Source of the DNA: Amyelois transitella
Lineage: Eukaryota; Arthropoda; Insecta; Lepidoptera; Pyralidae
Assembly: GCF_032362555.1 (NCBI RefSeq)
Contig: NC_083509.1
Location: 4,673,001-4,737,000, forward strand
Length of the DNA: 64,000 nt
Direction: 5' to 3'
Below the pieces are notes generated by a model, which saw nothing but the letters and a program-made list of their open reading frames with translations, was not told the origin of the DNA and ran no database searches. Below, piece after piece: positions 57,101 through 64,000 of this stretch (position 1 is its first letter; every line of letters begins with the position of its first letter). Position numbers and translations under genes: made by a program.

Positions 57101-60100
57101 GTTTGGACATGAATTGATCCTGCAACTGACGAAAGATGTTTGATTTGACATCAAATAAATAATTATTGTTAAATATTTGTTCTGCTGTAATCTGCACAAA
57201 ACATAGTAGGTAATTCGTGATCAGCAATCAGCATGATCTTTTTAAATCTGACATTTAGTTGTTTGTTTATTTATAACAGTATCTATTTCTCCCAAATATT
57301 ATATCTACGTAGAATTATATTTCTAATTCAAGAATATATGCAGCTCAGTGGGCGGAAGCTTGTCTTTCGAGTAATTATTGCAACAATCACAAGTTGTAAG
57401 AAAACATCCATTTGTTGAACATCACGTGTGTGCATTGCAGTGTTGCACGTGTTGTACTTACACTGTACTTCGGTTCACTTCACCTGTTGACTTGATGTTC
57501 ATATATGTATGTAAATCAATTATAATTATGTTGTATATGATGATGTTTTGCTAACATTCAAAAGTGTGTGCCATTTATAGTTGTAGGTGGCACTGACGAT
57601 ATGATACTTCCTGCTTTACATTTAGTACAGCTATCATTGGTTATCATGACACAGAATTATTAATAGTACTACGTAATCATAATTTGATGTTTTAACCAAC
57701 TGCGAAAAATAATTTTCTCCCTCAGTTCTCAATTCGAGCGTAATTTTCAAAATTTGGGATGAACTATGTAAATGAATGACTCCAAATTTTTACTTACATA
57801 ACTAGTATAGCATATAACTGTATCTGCGCTTTCAGATTTAAATACATACATTGTATCTCTCTATCTTTGATATACAATATATATCTCTATCTTTTATGGG
57901 GTAGACAAAGCCAGCAGTCTCGAAAAGACTTGAATGCCACTTCCACTTGGATTAATGATAATGCGTTTATGATGAAGGCTTAATGCTGTCGAATTCAGTG
58001 AAAAAATTCATAAAAAGTCATAAAGCTCTACTAATTAAATGTTCTAAGTGGGAGTCGTATTAATTACAAATGTATTGTCTTGGTACACGTGTGCCGGTTG
58101 GTCCGCCCGCGCCGCACCGGATGCGCCGACGTCAATTGAGTTGACCCTCTGCTCGTCTCCCGTGCCTCACGCCTGCTCGGGTTCCGCAGCTCGATACAGA
58201 TTACAGCCAGCACGCGACGACGTTTCAATTATTCATCTATTATTATTTGAGGGGAAATGTACAACAGATGCAGGTGTGGCTCTTGTCACTCATATTCTCA
58301 ATGCATGGGAAGACTCACAGGATGCCATCGGAGTGTTTTGCGATCTGACCAAAGCATTTGATTGCGTAGATCATAGAACTCTTCTGCTCAAGCTCGCTCA
58401 TTACGGGTTCGATACTGCTGCCGTTGAACTAATTAAATCATATCTTAGTAATAGATTACAGACGGTAGATTTAAATAATACAAAATCGAAAGGAGCGACG
58501 GTAAAAATTGGGGTACCGCAAGGTTCCATTTTGGGACCTTTTCTCTTTCTGATATATATCAACGACCTGCCTTGCATGATTGAGAAACAGACTGGCATCG
58601 TGTTGTTTGCAGATGATACGTCACTAATTTTTAAAATGAACCGCCGTAGCGAAATCTGTGATGATGTGAATAGCACTTTAGCCGCCATCTCTAACTGGTT
58701 TACAATCAACAACTTACTGTTAAATGCAAATAAGACCCAATGCATTAAGTTTACACTTCCCAATGTGCGGCAGGCAAATGTGGATATTAGTATAAGTAGT
58801 AAAAGATTAGATTTTGTTGATAGTACTACTTTCTTAGGAATAACATTAGATTCAAATTTGAAATGGCATGCTCACATTTTAAAACTTTCTAAAAGGCTTA
58901 GTTCTGCAGCATACGCTATTCGTCGTATTAGGCATTTGACGGATGTGGCAACTGCTAAGCTAGTATATTTTAGTTATTTTCATAGTTTAATGTCATATGG
59001 TCTACTGCTTTGGGGATCAGCAGCAGACATACAAACTATTTTCATTTTACAAAAAAGGGCAATTCGATATATCTACGGTCTTAAACAAAGAGATTCCCTT
59101 AGAGATTTTTTCAAAAACCTAAATATTTTAACTTTGCCCTCCCAATACATATTCGATAACATCATGCATGTTAGGAAAAACTTAGACTCTTTCAAAAAAG
59201 TAGGTGAATGTACTAGTAGATCACTGCGGAACAATTACAAGTTGTCGATCCCAGCACATCGGCTGGCTAAGGTAGGGAAATCATTTCTGATTAATTGTAT
59301 AAGATTTTATAATAAATTACCAAAAAGTGTTCTTGAAATGAATGACAGAAAATTCAAACAGTATATTAAAGTTGAGCTTTGTAGGAAAGCCTACTACAGC
59401 ACGGATGATTATATTAATGATAAACATGTGTGGCCCGAGCTGGACATAATGGCCTCTTAAATGCTTGTGTATTTTTGACATGATCTTGACATAATTTGTA
59501 CAGTATGTACATATTTTATTTTATATTTATTTTATTTGACGAAATATTCATATTGACATAATCAGTTCTACATTCATACATGTTTTTTAATGTAGACAAT
59601 GTGCATTCGTCCACGATTTAGATTTAAGAGATCTATATTTGTAAATTGACGTCCTATGAAAATGCTGCAGTGTAGTTTGTTCCGCCGCTTCTTCTACACA
59701 TGCGCTTTGGAAGCGGTAGTAGTTATAATTAGATTTAAGTTATGTGACGTCAATAAGTGATACCTTGTATCCAATTTTGAAAATAAATCTATTCTATTCT
59801 ATTCTATTCTATTTATTGTTTCATTATGAGCACAGATTATGCCATACACATTTCAGCATGTAACTTTATCAATGAATTCTTGGACGTAAAATCTGATAAC
59901 AATAAAACAATTTGTTTTTTATGAATTTATTCACTGAATTCGACAGCATTAAGCCATCATCATTAACGCATTATCATTAATCCAAGTGGAAGTGGCATTC
60001 AAGTCTTTTCGAGACTGCTGGCTTTGTCAACCCCATTAAAGGTAGAGAGATACATAATGTCATTATGTATACTGAACCAATCTTGAAATTTTGCGTATAC

Positions 60101-62278
60101 ATATATGAGTCTTAGAAGGACAAAGGGTAGTTTTCATGACGATAAAAACGGAAGATCGCGTGGAATTTGTGAAAAACCTATTTTCTTTTGCAGGAGGCAT
60201 TAAGGTGCGAGTAAAAGCTAGTTTTTAATAATTCTTTTACTATTTGCTTGGCAAGCTTGTATATGCGGGCACAGCAGCTGGTGTAGTCTATTTTTCCACG
60301 ACAATACATATTTTGATTGTCCATCAAGTTTGATGGCTTCATGATCTATTATTTTTGTAGAACTTCGTACAAGCATGCCGAATTGTTGTGATAGCAATAG
60401 AGGGCGAGCTGAGATTGTGTAAACTGCAAGTTTGGTTTCACAATGAACTCGCATTGTCTCGTGCAGCAGCCGCGCCGCGCCGCTCACTGCGGCGACCTCC
60501 GACTGCGCTGTTTTCATTTTATAATTATATGTATCTACATTTTGTATTTTATAAAAACCTTTTGCACATTGTCAGAATCAAAAGTCCAGTTAGAAAAATT
60601 GTAAATCCCCAAGAGTATCTCTCTAAATAGAACCAATATATAATATCTTATAGGTTTCGTAATAGTGTTAATTTAGGCCTCTAACTGAGTAGGACTATCA
60701 TGTGGAATGCTTCATATCCATAGTAGTTCAGGTCTAATTTCACAGAGTAATGGAAATTTCGCGCTAGAGCGGCACGCAGCAATAAAACTTCTTAACCCTT
60801 TTCTTACTTCGCCCATTGGCAGCGACTTTTGGGCGCTTCAAAGATATTTGTTTGTTTTCCTGTTTATAATTCATCAAGTTCTTGACAATCAGCGGCAGTG
60901 GTAACACCGCACGTGATGATTGAGATATTACGCTGTACGCGACACGTGATTCAATCATTAAATCATTTTCTTACTTAGTTGCATGGTGATGATGGTATGA
61001 TACAATAGAATCTATACACTACACACTTATAATTACTTGCTTTAATACCGGATTCCATTTAAGTACAGTTATTTTGTTTGATATTTTTCTATGAAGGTGT
61101 TATTTTGAAGAATATTTGTTTCTGTATTTGGTTATTTTCTCCTCAAGATATAAAATGCCAATCCTTCCAAAAACGTCATGCCTCTGATTGTTACATCATA
61201 GACGCTTATAGTTGTTTTGCATTTAAAGACAGAGGTCTAGCTAGCATACATGGTTATAACTGACTTAATTCCCAAACGGAAGAGCACCTCGCACTGTCCG
61301 GATATTAACCGTTGACGTGATTTTCACTGAACTACCGCGGCACTAATTTTCATTTTGACGCTGTTATGTAGAATTTCGTTTATTCTGAATCTATTCATAA
61401 ATGTATAAAATTAATAGATAGATAGAATACCCTTTATTGCCCATTAATTTTAAATAATAATAATCTCTTCCAGGCAACCACTTAAGAAAGGCTAAGGGTA
61501 AGAATTCTAATGTAAGTTTTTGTTTCAGCAACAAAAATTCGGTTGCGGTGACTATGAGCCTCCAGCTAAAATACAATGCACTGGAGGAGCAGGTGGGGGC
61601 GGCGCTGGAGAAGCTCTCACCAAATTCTCAGTGGAGATCGTCCAGCAGTTGGAATTTACCACGTCTGCCGCCGACTCCCATCCTCAGCAAATTTCCACCA
61701 ACGTTACTGTGAAAGCCCTAGCGAATGCAGTGAAAACTTCCAGCTCTCCACCGCCGCAACAACCACCGCCCAGAGCACCTTCTCCCTTGGATTGTGAAAG
61801 AGAATGCAAAGCCGAATGCAAATCAGAAGTAGCCGATGACGAATTCGTCGGCCTTGACGAGTGTGCCGCCGCCCTCGAGAGGGACGCAGCATCCGCTTTT
61901 TCGAGCCTTGCCGATTTGATCGGCGAAGATGAAGGTGATGATGCCTTCGAGCACTTGATCACTGAGATATCGGGCTACTCGGAGTTTATGAAGGACTTTG
62001 ACCTGGATGGGAGTAAATTGAACGGCAGTGGCGGGTTGGGGTTGGAGCCTTCAGAGGGTGAGCCGGCACCGAGACCGTACGGAGGCGGAGAGATGTCCCC
62101 GGCGGCGCAGACCCTGAAGCATATGGCGGAGCAGCACCAGCAGGCGGCGGGCGGCGACTGGGCGCGCTACCGCGGCTACGCCGGCTACCGCCCGCGGCCC
62201 GCGCCGCCGTCCATCGACCACTTACACATGTCGCAGCAGCAGCAGTTGCATTTATCGCAACCCCACCACAACCTACAG
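48166..62278 (+). CDS. mam: Mastermind, Notch transcriptional co-activator (partial)
   Basis: Mastermind binds the Notch intracellular domain and CSL/Su(H) on DNA and recruits co-activators in the nucleus. Three exons are seen: 48166-48341, 55562-55769 and 61529-62278, in phase, 378 aa. The N-terminal helix that lies in the Notch/CSL groove is [20 protein letters not shown], continuing [20 protein letters not shown] and a basic [12 protein letters not shown]; it is split after the first LR by a 7.2-kb intron. Exon 3 is Pro/Gly/Gln-rich with an acidic segment ([15 protein letters not shown]), typical of the low-complexity body. The donor at 62279 shows that more exons lie past the right edge. 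The true start is not seen: exon 48166 is open through its acceptor with a stop codon just before it, so an upstream coding exon is likely; the first in-frame Met inside is at 48277. Confidence 0.9.
48878..49165 (-). mobile_element. Family B SINE-like repeat
   Basis: Minus-sense copy in the first mam intron seen: CATCCTCACCTCTTTGGAGT at one end, GCCGAAGTAGGATTTGAACA (tRNA-like B box) at the other. Confidence 0.6.
49285..49400 (+). mobile_element. Family A fragment (tail half)
   Basis: TGAATCTAAATTCTATCATT, then CAGTCTTTTGATGACTGTTG and ACCTTGTAAGGGATATTGAC, plus-sense, in the mam intron. Confidence 0.6.
50120..50365 (+). repeat. Degenerate tandem duplication, about 125-bp unit
   Basis: Two units share CTACGCTTCT-ACCCTGTTTTATG, GGTTTACCTG, TTAGTATGAGG or TTATTATGAGG and TGCGAGACAGA in the same order, starting near 50121 and 50250. 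Unknown origin. Not found elsewhere in the window. Confidence 0.55.
50366..53845. other. Mam intron, mostly unique-looking sequence
   Basis: No exon, no recognised repeat and less AT bias in places (51170-51300, 52010-52320). The near absence of SINEs over 3.5 kb contrasts with the rest of the window and may mean regulatory sequence. This is inference only. Confidence 0.4.
53846..54288 (+). repeat. Second copy of the AAGTGCGAGT repeat, decayed
   Basis: Shares ACCGGCCAAGTGCGAGTC at the head, ACGTACAGACAGACTGACAG and the GTTACGGAAGCCTTAAAAA end with 8303-8850. The inverted ends are decayed. Confidence 0.55.
54451..54649 (-). mobile_element. Family A copy, 5'-truncated, with 8-bp duplication
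   Basis: Minus-sense with a clean ACATACATACATATGGTCAC tail at the left and truncated at the head (ends in CTCTTACGACAT). Flanked by ATAAAATT at 54443-54450 and 54650-54657. Head truncation with intact tail is what target-primed reverse transcription leaves. Confidence 0.85.
57882..58017 (+). repeat. Left arm of a long inverted repeat
   Basis: About 136 bp pairing with 59916-60052 with few mismatches. The outer part (GGGTAGACAAAGCCAGCAGTCTCGAAAA region) resembles the tail half of family A. Confidence 0.85.
58230..59812 (+). mobile_element. CR1/Jockey-like LINE, 5'-truncated, open RT frame
   Basis: The frame from about 58250 to the stop at 59458-59460 encodes a non-LTR reverse transcriptase: [54 protein letters not shown], catalytic [27 protein letters not shown], then a C-terminal region with [12 protein letters not shown]. 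The endonuclease is missing. The 3' end is a run of ATTCT units (about 59788-59812) after AAATAAAT, a short-repeat tail as in CR1-type elements rather than poly(A). It lies between the arms of the inverted repeat in a mam intron. Confidence 0.8.
59916..60052 (-). repeat. Right arm of a long inverted repeat
   Basis: Reverse complement of 57882-58017. The two arms enclose about 1.9 kb, nearly all of it the CR1-like LINE. Confidence 0.85.
60053..61528. other. Mam intron, no feature recognised
   Basis: AT-rich intron sequence up to the exon acceptor at 61527-61528. A GC patch at 60460-60510 is the only local change; no exon or repeat could be supported. Confidence 0.45.
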
Positions 62279-64000
62279 GTAAAGTATCATTTAATATTTA
62301 GTGCCATCTTAAAAGTTTAAGTGTTTCGTGAATACTTCTTACGCATTATAAGCAGGCCGTACGCGATTAGCGATAAGTAATATAACAAAGCAAGACATCA
62401 ACACTGTTATAAAAATAGTGATACCGTAATTTGAAATTTCAATTTTAGCTATGCGAGGAATTATTAATTTAAGAATTAACTAAAATCATTATACCGCATT
62501 ATGCACTGATAGCAATTTTAACACATCAAATATTTATGTTGTCCCAAATTCGTCATCCGCAAAGGTGAATGAATTCAGTTAGAATTAATCAACTTAAAGT
62601 TTTCGCATCTCCACCTGTCCGCACGAAGTTTTTTATTGTTCCAAACTAGTTGCGTTTTCATGTAAAGTTTTCAATGAGTTCGCAGTGGTTCATAATTGCA
62701 AAATCTGGGACTTAGAAATCTTTAAATTTTGACAAGGTATTATAAAATAGTTAGGAAATTGAGATTAGCAATTGGAATATTCTTTATTGGGCTATTCATG
62801 ACGCGAAAGGACATAAAAAACATGGGAGTCTGGGATAGTATCGACCGGAGCGGGAGTGCGCGCGCTGCCCGCCCACTGAGGGTCTCGCGAAGGGCTCCGG
62901 CGTACGGCGATGTCTCCGCATGTTGTCTCCTTCTATGGTAAACTGCTTATTCGATGTAAACATAACGGGTTAAATATTTTAGATTTTCAAAAACAATTTT
63001 GATAAAAGTGCATGCAAGAAATGTATTAATACCTACGTCATACGTTCATACGCCCTATTAAATTAATTTTCCCGCTTATTTAAAATTCATTTAGTCTTTC
63101 AATGCCTTTAGTTGAAAACTTATGTCTACTGTAGAAGGAGATAAACTTTCGTTTAAACATTGATTCCTATAGACACATTTTCGTTGTATCCGTTTCGCGT
63201 TGATATCACTGAATAGCTTTACAAAAAGCTATCTTATACCTAGTTAATAAAACACGTGCTGACAGTATCGAGGTCTGCGATCGTACAGATGTGCGATCTG
63301 CCAGACCACATGTTCGAATTTATTAAAACTACGACGCGACAAGGGCAGGGCAAAAATACAATAATATGAACGGACATGGAACATTATTGTACTTGTAATT
63401 ATTCAAGGTTAACGCTATATGTGGAGTCCGTACTCCGTAGCCAAATTATCATCAGATAAGATTATTTCAATTAATTCGTTTCATGACGTGTTTGCCCTGC
63501 TCGAACATGGGCTTCTTGATCTTCCTTACTTTTGAAGTTATTTCGAAACAGTTATATACAATACAGATTTTTGGAATTGCATAATCATCAACGCTAAATT
63601 TTGCTAAAATACTTATTAGCGCCTATTTTGAAAATTTTGGCATTCAAACAAGTTATTTAGCCGAAACAATTTTTAAATGTGTAAGCGACAATGTTAATCA
63701 TACGGAGTGTTCTAATCTTGGTGTTGGAACAGTCGAAGGCAGGGGCAGGGTGACACGGCCGATGACATCAGAAGTATCTGAATAGAATAAAAAGAGTGCT
63801 CTCGCCTGATTGCTTCCTGTACACCACGTGTCCCTTTCACCCGCTCATTTGCCATCGCGCCTATCTCCACGATGCAGTAATTAAAAAGGTTCTACTATAC
63901 ATATGATGTAACGGTTATGTTGCATTGCACGACACAATGTACCGTTTTAGGTAGTAAATGAAATCTCTTACACGCTCATTGATATCGATTTTGACGATGA
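62279..64000. other. Mam intron at the right edge
   Basis: Intron after the donor at 62279. A GC-rich patch at about 62835-62930 has an open frame on the + strand but no splice sites or family likeness. No other feature. Confidence 0.45.

Noticed and set aside
58048-58249. Start of the LINE frame at the Met at 58048 as a real protein start
   Set aside because: The first 65 codons match no LINE domain; the LINE is 5'-truncated and the Met is fortuitous.
62729-62941. Further mastermind exon
   Set aside because: No acceptor or donor in phase and no low-complexity composition typical of mastermind.
1-64000. CRISPR arrays, operons, rRNA genes
   Set aside because: Nothing of the kind is seen; the sequence is animal nuclear DNA with spliced genes.

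Overview
The window is nuclear DNA of an insect, almost certainly a moth or butterfly (Lepidoptera). It is AT-rich, with short exons, GT-AG introns and a dense load of interspersed repeats. These include Helitrons ending in the GC-rich hairpin plus CTAG seen across Lepidoptera, RTE-like and CR1-like LINEs, and several SINE-like families. All gene models below were built by reading splice sites and joining exons by phase. Five complete genes of the seven recognised add up to whole codons over every exon, with lengths that suit their families.

Layout. 1-2576: no gene seen. 2577-6234 (-): Ric8, a G-alpha chaperone/exchange factor, 8 exons, 552 aa. It is head-to-head, 392 bp apart, with 6627-14341 (+): ND-39/NDUFA9 of respiratory complex I, 7 exons, 399 aa. 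ND-39 intron 5 carries a DNA transposon with 40-bp inverted termini, itself hit by an RTE-like LINE. 14915-16209 (-): ribosomal protein S10, 162 aa, tail-to-tail with ND-39. 16.9-19.4 kb: LINE, Helitron and SINE debris around an orphan THAP-like first exon. 19871-21527 (+): splicing factor SF3A2, 261 aa. 22788-27317 (+): a 716-aa coiled-coil protein of uncertain identity. 29264-32672 (-): neurotactin, 749 aa, a type II membrane adhesion protein with a dead esterase domain. 34078-40966 (-): TRAP1, the mitochondrial Hsp90, 13 exons, 688 aa. 42905-46847: a whole-looking, young Ty3/gypsy LTR retrotransposon. From 48166 to past the right edge (+): mastermind, the Notch co-activator, with long introns of 7.2 and 5.8 kb, the second holding a CR1-like LINE inside a foldback repeat.

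The genes form no pathway together; this is an ordinary mix of housekeeping and developmental genes. The most interesting material is in the repeats: a SINE whose target-site duplication copies a Ric8 splice acceptor; a cut-and-paste transposon with an iterated TTAAAGGACA motif; an LTR element whose primer-binding site matches its own LTR rather than an obvious tRNA; and a SINE family sharing its 3' tail with the resident RTE-like LINE.
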